Positions 24,801 to 41,834 of a stretch of DNA of 64,000 bases are shown one piece after another. Source of the DNA: Styela clava (lineage: Eukaryota > Chordata > Ascidiacea > Stolidobranchia > Styelidae); NCBI RefSeq assembly GCF_964204865.1, contig NC_135254.1, positions 18,667,001 to 18,731,000 of the forward strand, read 5' to 3'. The notes beneath the pieces were generated by a model. It searched no databases, had not been told where the DNA came from, and was given only the letters and a program-made list of their open reading frames with translations. How positions within the stretch are numbered: position 1 is the stretch's first letter; every line of letters begins with the position of its first letter. Position numbers and translations under genes: made by a program.

Positions 24801-27228
24801 TTAAACTGGATGGAACAAATTGTTCAAGCATTTGACGTCACTCAGTCATATCAAATTGCGGTTGTAAGTTATTATTAAAAATTTGTGTTTCGATCTCGAC
24901 ATATCTGAAATGATAAAGCAAAATATTGTAACAATACGTATTTTTGCATTTGCTAAACAAACGAACAGTAGATGAAATTTTTCCTTCATAATATATTTAT
25001 TTCAAGTGTATTCTCATTTTCAAACAGTTCAGTTTAAAATTGAATTCAAAGCAAAATGAACACTAACAAACCGGGGCTTCGCTCTGGATTACGTCGGGGA
25101 TTTTGACATGATGTTTAGGTCGAGATGATAACACGATAATAGAATCCATAATTTATATTGAGATTGTGCCAGTCAAAGAATAAATAAAATATATGTTATA
25201 CTATTCTAGGAACTCATTTTCTTTATCGCAATAACATATCGACCCCTTCATACAGGTAAAATATGCAAGAAAACAAAAAACAAAAGTAGAAATTCAACTC
25301 GGGCAATATAAAACCCACGAGTCACTCCGAAATGGAATAAACCAAATACAGGTAACAAACCATCGATGGATTGTGATGTAAAAATTTCAATAGTGTTCGA
25401 CCTGTCATGGAAAAGTCGGCTAATTTACCGTGCTATTTCCAATAATTTGAGTTTGAAGGCTCAGTAACCCGTTCATAAAAAGTTCATCAGAGAGGGGTAT
25501 CCTGTGTTAGTCATCGCTGATTTGAAATCTGTGTATCTTTATCAAGAGTAGATGTTTCCAATTTTTTACATCAAGGCAATTTAATTACATTGAAAATCCT
25601 TTTCGCGCAATATGTGAGTCATATCTTTCTGTGTTTTATAATTGTAAACTTACATCACGCGCTCCTTCAAAAACAATTGATTGAACAAATTTACGAGGTA
25701 ATGGATATAAAATATATGTAACCACACTTTTGAAATCGTGATTTTAGTACAATCCAGGAGGCTCGCAATCAAGTTACGCAATCAATCTCACAATAAATGA
25801 TGTTTTCAACGGGCCTAATGGGCGATTTCCGAATGCAAGAAGAATAATGTTGTTTCTTACTGATGGAAAATCATCAGACTCAAGGTAGGTACATGTTTCA
25901 TGTCAGGATGAGCTTCAACAGTAGCCTACGATATAGGTGTTTAAAGCATTCACCTATTGGCGGTTTTAAACGAAGAATAAATTTCGTGCCCAATAAATAG
26001 CTGGGATAAATCGACCAATATTAATCTAGTATTGAAGTCAGTTATCGATTAGGCAAAAAGTTTGTTCAAACTCAGTTACTGCTCTTCAAATACGACATTT
26101 TTTTTAAATTGCATTGTTTTAATATTATTTTGCAGTTACATATCCAATCGAAAAAAAAGAACGCTATAAACACATATTGACTAAAATGCGTTCAGATAAT
26201 CGTTTTTGACATTTTTTAAACACTGTTTATTCCCCTAAGTAATGGTGAATTTTATTTGATATATATCGTATCATGAGTTTTCTAACGTCATTGAACAAAC
26301 CTGGCGGTACCTCTGACTTCTATTGCCCTGATTTACAACTACGTAACGCTCCTATTAGGCTTGTAAAATCCCAATATTATTCCAACTAAATTTTATCCAC
26401 ATTGGCAATAGATATATCAAATTGGTTCAAACACAGATTTCAGATTCATATTCGTTTTTGACAGCCTGCTAGAATCAACCACAAATTACGCGAGGCAGAA
26501 TGATGTTGAGGCATTTGCCGTTGGAATAGCACAGTACAAAATGAAAGAGTTGCTGATGATTGCTGGAGACCCATCGAGAGTTTTCACTGAAGAAGATTAT
26601 GACAACTTACCAAATACAATATCCAAATTACAACGCGGAATTAGAGCTCTTGAAGGTATGTATGAGAGGTCATCTATTCTTCGTCGCAACACCGACCCAT
26701 AAATCGTTATAACTGTAGTGTACAAAGTGTGCCAATTGATACACAATAAGTGTCACGCCCTCATCAGTGGTATGCTTTAATATTTAGGAGCGAAAATCGT
26801 GCAGTTGCTGTAAGCATTTTACATTTTACCTTCCAGTGTGAAACACGATTTACATTTGATGCTGCAAAGTGACCCACTGTTATAAAGTTGAACGTTCTGT
26901 TAAGGAAGTAGCTCTTACAAATGATTCAGCCTCAATAATAAACTATTTTGCATAACATATGGAAAACTATTAATAATTCCTTGCGGAGTTTTTAGAATCC
27001 TAAAAATAGAATGACCTAATTTTTGGCACACTCTATCAGCAACTTAAGCGATTAAGATGCACGAAGATTGTGATTGTTGTGCGCCAATGTGCTTCCTCCA
27101 AAACGAGGCACAATAAATTAAATTTGTCAAATTTCTTTTCAGGCGGCAACAAAATAAGTCAAAATATGGGGAGTGGCGGACTAGATCAATGTAGTGCAGG
27201 CATGTCTTCTATATTCGGCCGAAAGAAG
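18832..27228 (+). CDS. Secreted vWA-domain protein, paralog 2 (last exon(s) not found)
   Basis: Ten exons chain in phase: 18832-19028, 19517-19626, 22172-22305, 24152-24299, 24394-24489, 24721-24863, 25256-25351, 25748-25884, 26465-26655 and 27143-27228, about 446 codons. Exon 1 encodes a signal peptide (LIKVFVFCCSVSYYASAF). The order matches paralog 1: unknown N-terminal region, a Cys segment (QICQPRAEQFC, GACYLT, TPCWK), the vWA domain (about residues 230-425), then a Gly/Ser-rich tail with one Cys (GLDQCSAG). vWA exons of 143, 137 and 191 bp have exactly the same lengths and phases as in paralog 1, so the two are tandem duplicates. There is one extra exon, 24394-24489, a Pro/Val/Thr-rich linker in phase 1-1, just before the vWA domain. 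In the MIDAS, DGSSS and FLTDGKS are kept, but the loop Thr is Ser (GGSQSS), which may alter metal or ligand binding. Codons still open at 27229. Confidence 0.85.
19826..20113. mobile_element. hAT-type MITE, second copy of the 13429 family
   Basis: It shares long stretches with 13429-13736, including an AAAAATTTTGCA block, GTGTGACG, GGCGGGCCAGATTGAATTAC and the TTGGCCCGC-rich right end. The ends (CTAGGGGTGAACAGG, TTTGCCCATGTCTGG) are weakly inverted. I could not fix a clean target duplication. It lies in intron 2 of vWA gene 2. Confidence 0.65.
24394..24489 (+). other. Extra linker exon unique to vWA paralog 2
   Basis: A 96-bp frame sits between a TCTTAG acceptor and a GTAAGT donor, with phase 1 at both ends, so it can be included or skipped without changing the frame. 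It encodes a short Pro/Val/Thr-rich linker (PPVITVPTQVYIV) immediately before the vWA exon. No counterpart is visible between exons 4 and 5 of paralog 1. Confidence 0.7.
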
Positions 27229-28640
27229 GTAAAACGATATTTTTCTCATGGATATTGTTTGTGTTGGAGTACTGTATTGAAAATGTGTTTGTTAGCCCGA
27301 ATGAATGTTGTGTTGAATGCGAGGGTTGGTAACTTATCATATAAAATCGAATGGTTGTGTATGCATTCTGATTTTGCCATATGTGCATATGTCATTGGCT
27401 GTATGTGTATATGTATGGCTGTATATTCATAGCACGTTACCAGCCCTATCGTATTGTGATGATAGGGTGCAGCAGCGATTCGGTTAATGTTCGGAGAAAT
27501 TTGGGAGTCGGGTAAAAACTTTCACGCTGTCGATACAGCATCCTTATATACCTATTTTTTTGAATAATGTCCCAACGTTGTGCTATTATCGTGTACCAAC
27601 AAAAGTGATATTGCCGTAAATGATGGTTGTCTGAAAATGTAACGGTGATTTGGAAGTCTGTGGAGACGTTGCCCTGATGACCTCATCGGCGCAGTAAGTA
27701 GATATACTTCTTTGTGAGGTTAAAACAGTTGGTTTTGTATAGTAAGTCTGTGTGCTAGAACCGGCTAATGAACCAGTGGGTGTGGTAGCAGTAAAAGGTG
27801 AATCACTTCTCCAGGGCTGGGCATTTTCGAATACCTGATGGTTTCTGAATCGAATCGATTATTTGTTTCAAATCAAATCCCGAATAGCCTACTTGAAATA
27901 TATGTAACTATATGTACGTGACTTTTTATTACTGAAAACCAAGAATCCGTCTGTAAGTCGGTTCGTCGAGTGCTGGGACACAATGAGAAAGATGTTTATT
28001 TAATAACTCACTAGGAAGAAAAAAGTCACATGTCAGAATTGTATTTTGAAAATATGGCTTCGACAAAAAAATTGAACAAAAAAAAAAAACAAGATGGAGG
28101 CCTTTCCAAATTTTCGTCAGAACCGATTCGAATAATTTACTATTCGATTCGATATGCCTCAGCCCTAATATATTGCAAAATATATTGAATATTTAGCAAA
28201 TAAATCGAATATATATAAACAGGTCACTTAAGGATTAGAAGGTAAGTATTTAATGTCGACATTACAAAAACAATAATTTGAAAGGTTGGCATCGATATTT
28301 TAACAGTATAAATAGAAAATAGATGCTTTTTTCGGCCTCACCGCCGATGTACAAGGTAGGTATCGGTGTAGAGACGGATATTGTGGAGCTAATAAAATAT
28401 GTGGTGAGGCGTGTGAACGGTAGGTATGTGGGCCAACAAAAACGGTGCAGCATGTCTGTGGACTGTTTGAGGACGAAGAGCTATCTGCGTAATTCCTTCC
28501 GAATGTGCTCGGGGATATATATACGGACCACGGTATTGCAAAGAGTAAGTATATAACGAAACACATAGCCTTAGAAAAATAAATAATCAAATGAAATCAC
28601 TCATTTGTAACCAAAAAATCGGACGAAATCCCTCATTTAT
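27229..28640. other. Stretch downstream of vWA gene 2; possible hAT-type MITE at 27812-28167
   Basis: The end of vWA gene 2 should be in or beyond this stretch, but I could not identify it. At 27812 the sequence CAGGGCTGGGCATTTTCGAA faces an inverted partner ending TCAGCCCTA at 28167, as in hAT-type elements, but the flanking 8-mers do not match. A more GC-rich patch at 28320-28560 has short open frames on both strands and no recognisable product. Confidence 0.4.
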
Positions 28641-29180
28641 GATTCGGTCCAGTTGCATTTGGTACATAAACTAAGCTATGTTCGTTGGAATATTTCTAAA
28701 GCTTTCCACACCATTGACCCTTCATTCCATCTATATTTAAGTAACCTTTGTCGCATATGGAATTTAAGATGTCCCATTCGATTGGAACAGGACCTGCAAG
28801 ACCAAAAACAAGTTGTGCAATATGATAATTCATTCTCTAATAATATTTGGGTCATGAAGCACGGAGTTCCTCAAGGAGTCAAGCATAATTACTTGGTTCA
28901 ATAACATTTTTGCTTAGAAGTGTCAAAACGAGTCAACCATGTTTGCAAATGACACTGATTTGATTCTCTTTGGGATCATCCTGGAAGATCTATTCACAGT
29001 TGCAAACCGAGAACTAACCAACATTCATAGCTGGATATTGGTAAATGAATTATCTCTTAATGCTAACAAGATTAAATTTGTATTATTCAATCCAAGCAAG
29101 AGAAGTGTGTGTTGTACAAATCCTTTGCTGATCAATGGTAACAAAATTGAAAGAGTGAGAGAAATAAAATTCTAATCTTT
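28641..29180 (+). pseudogene. Non-LTR retrotransposon reverse transcriptase, remnant A
   Basis: Two broken frames carry reverse transcriptase landmarks in order: a KAFHTID-like motif near 28700, HGVPQGV near 28865 and FANDTDLILFG near 28945, the last a mutated form of the FADD active-site box, followed by a thumb-like NELSLNANKIKFVLF. A frame break separates them. This is a decayed LINE of the Jockey/CR1 general type with no 5' part. Confidence 0.8.
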
Positions 29181-30740
29181 GATGAAAATCTGGCTTGGAA
29201 ATCACAAATAGCATATACTATTGGTAAAACAAAAAGTAAATGTGAAAGTGTAAACCATTAATTTAAAATGGTAATATACTCAAAGTTGAAGATATAATGA
29301 AATTTGAAGTATTATCCTTAGTTTATGATGTTCATATCAATTCATTGCCAAACTGCGTTGCCTACATACCTGTTAACTAATTCGGTACAAAATGTGGCAA
29401 TCTCTACAGGAATATTTATTTAAATTTATGTTGTATGAGTGATTGTGTGTGCGTGTTTCAATTACGTTAATACTTGTGGGTGAGCGAACATGTACGACTT
29501 CTTTTGACAATATTTTTCAATCTAAAATCTGTACGTTTCAAACCTTGCTTGAGTTTTGTTCGCCCTACTGATTCTGTGATCAATTTTTTTTATTTTGCTT
29601 TTATCAATTATCTTATCGTCGTTTATGCTGATTATGCAGTCAAAATAAATTTATACTCCCATATGTCCGAAGTATGCTGCATAATTTTTGTAGTAGATGC
29701 AACCATCTAAAAGTTTATTCCGTCATGCGAGAAATCATTAATAAGGATCATTTTTATTAAAACTATTTAACCACTTGTCGCTTAGAGTTAGGCTACTGAT
29801 AGTTGGTTTTAGCCTAGTCTATCACACCTCTTTCGGGACTCATTTTTGAATATGGCAACTAAAACTCCTCGGGAGATATAATGGCAATAAAGTTACTTGA
29901 TTTACAACTAATTTTTGAAAACACAACTGAATACTGGCAAATTACAGGCAAAACTACGAGAACAGGCAACGTTTACAAGCATGATCAAATGTTTGTCTGA
30001 GTGGAAGAAGTATCTGAGCGGCCGACAAATTGCAATTGTTACGGTATTGTTGACTTATTGCTGATTGATCTTTGTTATGAAAAAACACATAGAAATCGAT
30101 GCTCGGGGGAACATCCATTGAGACACAATAGATTCGAAAAAAATGTTGTGTTCACGCAGCAGTACTTGAAAACACCAAGATTCTCCATATCATCCAGCCA
30201 TATTTAACTTAATATAGTTCGCTCACGCTTTTTTCGTCTTTGTTTATTTATGTTACACAGTTCTCTCGTTACGCTTGAGTGATGCGTCATGGATTTTCTC
30301 AACGCGATATTGTGGCGCGTGTCTTAGCTATCTATGTATGTATGTTTATTTGCCTCAAAAAATAATTTCGATGTTTTATATGCGGATCTTCGGTAAAAAA
30401 AAGTTGAGTAGCCCTGGAATAAGGTATAAATCGCATTTTTGTGTGTTTTACAGTAGATTGTACGATACAAGTAAAAATTTGTTCTAGACATGAACTTGCC
30501 AAAAACCAACGTAGGGTAGGACCACGACACAAAAGGATTAGATTCTAAGAAAGTATACAATAAACGACATATGTAGAAATTCTTTGTTTACACTCGAGTT
30601 GTTAATCATAAATTGCATGCGACAAAAGTAATGAGAACAATAGAGTCTGGTATAAAATGTAGGTCAATTTCGTAGGCGCTATTGTGTGGAATTTATTGTC
30701 ACCACGTCTCAGCATGATAAATTTAAATTTGTATAAGATG
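29181..30740. other. No gene seen between LINE remnants
   Basis: AT-rich sequence with short chance frames on both strands. I see no splice-compatible exons, RNA gene or clear repeat ends. It may be old, unrecognisable LINE sequence. Confidence 0.4.
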
Positions 30741-32383
30741 ATCTTTTCATTAACTTATTGCAAAAGTTAACTTATTATGGTATGCGAGGTATTCCTTTGA
30801 AACTTCTATCTAGTTCTTCAACCAATCGAACACAATTTGTTCAACTATCACATGACACGAAATCGTCAAAACTTCCTATTACCTGTGGAGTTCCTCAAGG
30901 CTCAATTCTTGGAGTATTATTTTTTCTCCTGTATGTAAATGACCTCCCCAATGCCTCAATTCTTCTCACAAAACTCTTTGCGGATGACACTGGATTGTCC
31001 ACGAGCTCCCTATCTATGTCATCATTGCAGGCAAATATAAATGACTAACTCATAAAAGCTCAAAATTGGATGACCAATAATAAATTGTCGATCAACATTG
31101 CTAAATCAAAATTTCTCATAATTGCTTCAAGTAAATCGTCCACATCTCCAATTTTCCAGGCCACAATTGACAATCAACTTCTTGAAAGAGTAGAATATTA
31201 TAAATACCTAGGCATAAATATTGATGGAAACCTAAACTGGAATAAACATATTTCAGATTTGATTAAGGAAATTATCTTATGCTGTAGGAATTTTAAGTAA
31301 AGTTTGTAAACCCCTCCCCTCTCGAGTTCTGCGTATGAAATTCTTTGCCCTCTTTCAATCTCATATTCATTATGGTTTGGTGGCATGGGGATACTCAGTT
31401 ACTAATAAATTGTCAAAAAGAATACAAGGTTTTACAAAATAAAGCTGTAAGAATATTATCTAATTCTCCACCTCGTTCTAGTTGTACCCCTTTGTTTGCT
31501 AAACTAAAAATTCTCAAATTCAAGACTTGTGTCTTTTTGAAGTTGCTAAAATACGGTAATGCATTAATATTCATCAAATTTATTACCAAGAGCTTTTGAT
31601 AATTATTTCACGGCACAGTCTTATGTACACAGCAATCACACCCGATCATCAGCCCAAGGGTCTTTTTTTGTTCCAAGATGTAAATCAAAGCGGACACAAA
31701 GTACTCTGAGATATACCGGGGTAAAAACTTGGAATGACTTACCTTCTAGTATTAAAGACTCGACATATCCAAATTTTAAAACTCAGTTACGCAACCATTT
31801 ACTATCCTTATATTCTTCATAAATGTGTATTGCATTTTCCAAGACCATATTTTATTTCAGTGTTTAGTGTTTCCTAGACATGATTGCTGATCCGTACAAT
31901 ACAATGTTACAATACAATTACATGTACCTTACATGTTCATTGAGCTATTTTTACTGTTATGGAGATATCTTTTCGCGTTAGCTACCAGTTTCAGTACTGG
32001 TATTTCTTTGGTATCGTACTATTACTAAACCTAATATATATTGTTTAACTTTTTCCAGAAACGTTAACCTAAAAGTGCTGGAACAGCACTGCTTCGAAAT
32101 AAAATAGGGGGAATTCCCTAATTCTATAAATAACAAGGTGTGTTTTTGCCTTGCAGCGTCATCTTGGGGCGATGCTGTTCTCGCACAAAAACGTTTCGCG
32201 CTTTGCAAATTTTGTATTTAAGTTTTAAGCTATTTTGAGGTTGCCGCTGACAAGTAGACCATATAGTCATTTCGCGGTTATCCTGCCATTCGGTACAAAT
32301 ATTTTTGTGATCTTACTTGTTTTAAATTTTGTTCTGCTTTGCCGAGATGGCTAATAAAAACGATTTGACTGATTGATTGATTA
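30741..32383 (+). pseudogene. Non-LTR retrotransposon (Jockey/CR1-like), 3' half, remnant B
   Basis: The reverse transcriptase is readable from the palm onward: CGVPQGSILG near 30885, LFADDTGLS near 30975, NNKLSINIAKSKFL near 31075 and YLGINIDGNLNW near 31205. A C-terminal part with WNDLPSSIKD is readable near 31730. A stop codon at about 31046 and at least two frameshifts near 31300 and 31420 break it. The 3' end is probably the TGATTGATTGATT run near 32370-32383, a short tandem tail of the kind that ends many CR1/L2-type elements. The 5' part is missing, as is usual after incomplete reverse transcription. Confidence 0.85.
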
Positions 32384-32519
32384 GCGACGATCCAACGAAG
32401 TAACTGTACAAAGCTAATGAACCATAAAAATATGCAAGAACTAGAGACAATAGATCAGTGGGTTGCCCGAGACTTGTTTCTTGAGCAATGGGAGTTGATT
32501 GCATCCACGATGACATAGT

Positions 32520-34110
32520 TAGTCAAACGGAGATATTTTTCATCTGCCAGTCTTTTCTCAACTTTTTTTCACCGATCATCCCTACTGCACGGAAGCTAAT
32601 ATAATTCCAATAAATGTCGTTTAAGTTTTGATCTAAATTCGGACGTCGTTTTTGAGCTTTTAATACTGTTAGGCAGTGGATTCCACAATTTAGGACCAAA
32701 ACATGTGATCTTCTTGATTTTCTCACATACGGAACAAAAAATTTATCGTAACTTCTGCTATTTCGAATATTATTATTTACGAAAACATGATCGAACCAAC
32801 TAGGGAGTTGATCAGTAGAAGATAAAAACACCAATGTGCAAATCTCAAGTATTAGTAAATCTTCAACACGTAGTAGTCTTCACTTTTGAACAAATCCGCG
32901 ACACTATCTCCCCGATCCCTACCAAAAGTCATTCTCAAGAACTGATTACAGACACTTTGAATTTTTGCTGTAATACCTTTTTGACAATGCATTCAAGTAT
33001 GTATGCAATATCGTATATGACTTTCTATTAATGAGTGGTATAATGTTAACAGGCATGACTTATCAAGGTTTTTATTGACTTTTGAAATAGCTCCGAGTGC
33101 TGTTGCTGTCCTTGTTTTAGAATAGATAGTACCAATTTTGAGTGATATTTCCATGACAATTTGTCATCGGGTAAAACACCCATGAAACGAATTTGGTTTA
33201 CTCTTTGAATGCACTTGGACTGCAGAATTAGCTCATCGTTGAGAATGGGTAGTTTTTGTCTAGGTGCACTGAAAATCATGTACTTGGTCTTTTCCGCATT
33301 TACTGTTAGTTTGTTTGCAGTTAGCCAAGATTCAATATTAGTAAGTCAGCCTTAGCTTTTTCAATAAGGTCTGGTAAATTTTTCCCTTGTAGAAAAGGGG
33401 TGGTGTCGTCAGCAAATAGGATAGCATCAAAGTTCTTGAGTGATTTAGGGAAATCATTAATCATAATTAAGAAAAATATAGGCCCCATAAGCGAGTCCCT
33501 TGAGGGACCCCAATTGTTAAGTCGCAGTATTTACTTGAAGAGTGCCCGTCATAGACTAACACTTGTTTGCGATCAGCCAGGTAATTGCGGAACCATGAAA
33601 GACAGTGGCCTCTAACACCTATTTGGTAGAGTTTGGAAAGCAATATATGATGGTCAATGCAATCAAAAGCTTTCGATAGGTCAAGAAATAGTCCGAGAGT
33701 ATAATGGCCTTTTTCAAATCTACCCAGTATTTTACTTGTAAGTAGAGCCGTAGCCTGCGAAGTGGTATGTCCCTTACGAAAACCAAATTGTTGATGGTAG
33801 AAAAAACTCTTCTGTTCTAATAAGTTAACTAATCTATTGTACATTTCTTTTTCTAAAATTTTTGAAAAAGACGGCAGTAAGCTAATCGGTCCGTAGTTTT
33901 TGACATTTTTCATGTCTCCGCCTTTGTGAAACGGTACAACTACAGCGATTTTAAATTCATCAATAAATTGTCCCGATTGCAGAGAAAGATTAAAAACATG
34001 AGCTAGAGAGAGCATGCAGTTCCACGGTATTGCTCTGATAACCTTAATAGGGATTCCATCAAGCCCACAGCTGGTTTTAGGTCTAAAAGCTCGAATAATA
34101 GCTTGCATTT
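32520..34110 (-). pseudogene. Non-LTR retrotransposon (Jockey/CR1-like), remnant C
   Basis: Reading leftward, the reverse transcriptase motifs appear in order: GLDGIPIKV near 34050, ISLLPSFSKILEK near 33870, GFRKGHTTSQA near 33780, LDLSKAFDCIDHH near 33670, GVPQGT near 33500, LFADDT near 33410, then KTKYMIFSAP near 33270 and RFMGVLPDDKLSW near 33180. The C-terminal part runs to about 32523 (DHVFVNNNIRN, FFVPYVRKSR). Frame breaks lie near 33470, 33300 and 33050. The 5' region with the endonuclease is absent. It lies tail to tail with remnant B. Confidence 0.87.
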
Positions 34111-34350
34111 CATGAAGTTACCGTCATTATCATTAAAGTGTCTGCCCAGAAATTCCCAGTCCTCTCTATAGGCTAGTTGTCTGTATAGAAGAGTTGTCCG
34201 CCTCCCGTTTCATACAACCATTACAGCTGAGGTTCCCAGACTTTTGTTTCTGCGCTGCTAAATTATCAGGAAATAAACTCACGTGCATTTACACGAAAAC
34301 ACGAAAGTTCTTTCTGTAAATAAAACTTAATTTTGTGATCGTTAATGTTT

Positions 34351-34680
34351 ACGGCTCGGCGGTGTGGCACATCGTGTTAAGCGTTAGAAATACACTCACC
34401 GCTGCACCTCTGATTACCCTGCGTGGGTTCGCAACCCATGCGGAGGTAATTATGTGTGAGAGGATTGCTGGACTCCTCGCGTGGTGGTTCACGTAACCGC
34501 TCGTCGGTTACGGCTTTCTCCGCCATCAAGTCCATGCATCTGAAAACAAATAACTTGCTAACTAATCCTATACTCGACATGGACTGGTAACTAAACGAGA
34601 GGCCGTGGTTCGCTATGATTAAGCAGTCTTATCAGCTTTCCAGTCCCCGGGATAATTACGTAAATCCTGTCCTATCCTAA
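34351..34680 (+). repeat. tRNA-derived SINE, copy 1
   Basis: The 5' part looks like a tRNA gene: GGCACATCGTGTTAAGCG in the A-box position and GGGTTCGCAACCC at the B box. The body then has the landmarks AATTATGTGTGAGA, GGTTACGG, CATCTGAAAACAAATAAC, ACATGGACT, GAGAGGCCGTGG, CTTATCAGCTTTCC and AATCCTGTCCTAT. The same landmarks recur in the same order at 38298-38602, so this is a dispersed SINE family of about 300-330 bp. Confidence 0.8.
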
Positions 34681-35188
34681 ATCCTACTTTTATTTATGCC
34701 TTTCAAAGTTTATAACCATGTTGACTTAACTAAGAAAGTCAAAAGGTCAACTATTCTTTCTCATCTCTGCCGGATTTTCCTTTGAAATACTAAAAATAGT
34801 ATCCATGTTGGCTAAACTGCATCTCGAAATAACGAAATTGCAGCAAGTAGTATCTACCTCGTGTGTTACGCCACAGTTTCGTAATGATTGAGTCAAACCT
34901 ACGAAACAAAAGTAAACGATATGAAATGGTAAAATAAACTGTTCGATTCATATACACAACATTTGGGATAAAAAATAAAAACATTCATAGTAAATACAAT
35001 ATGTAAAATATTTAATCATATATTATTAGAGACGCACTTAGCCGTAAATATGACTTAGCAAATCATCGCTGCGCCACGGCGCCACCTTTGGGAATCGCCG
35101 CATCACAGCATTGTGACATTGTACTGAATGGAAGTACTAAAGTAAATAAATAAATTACCTTACTTGTTGCTGTGGACAGATTGTCGAA
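34681..35188. promoter_or_regulatory. Region upstream of PMPCA
   Basis: About 500 bp between the SINE and the PMPCA start codon. It should hold the PMPCA promoter. There is a short GC-richer patch at 35060-35110 (GCGCCACGGCGCCACC). No TATA box can be called with confidence. Confidence 0.4.
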
Positions 35189-41305
<6,117 letters not shown>

Positions 41306-41834
41306 GTGAATAAATGAAGACCAACCAAACTCACATATGTGCTGCCTATTTGCGCCAAATCTGAAATATGGAGCATTTGGGTGAACATACTCATTGCTAT
41401 TTACTGCCTGCACCTCGAAATTTTGTTATCATCTACCCTCTTTCCGCTTTCATCTCAATGCTGCTTAGCACTGGTGCCATTTTATCCATCAGTCGACCAT
41501 TTTTTATTTTTAATAACATCTTGGAAAATTTCTCTACTCCCAGGTTGAAAATGATTTTGATATGGAATCTAATTTTGTTCTTGGGAAAATAAAGGAGAGA
41601 GAAGATAGCTAGTTATGTTCACCTAAACTAACTTAAACCAAAATAAAAGATTGTATATGTGGTGATTTTATCAACAGCCGGACCTAAACAGTGCGATTCT
41701 CAACATACAAATATTTACCTGGACTGCATATCAAATGACCTTTTTTATTTAGGATTCGAAAACGCTATCAATAAATTGCATTGTGCTGTGATATTAAATT
41801 TTCAGGATAAAATCAGACTGAAGTTTAAAAAGAT
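41306..41834. terminator. Convergent 3' region between PMPCA and THNSL2
   Basis: The region holds AATAAA at 41588-41593 and 41642-41647 for the plus-strand gene. It also holds AATAAA read on the minus strand at 41749-41744, 86 bp past the THNSL2 stop, for the other gene. The signals are about 100 bp apart, so the two transcripts may end very close together or overlap. Confidence 0.7.

Noticed and set aside
28262..28590. Overlapping frames on both strands in a GC-richer patch
   Set aside because: They mirror each other and show no conserved motif; base composition alone explains the lack of stops.
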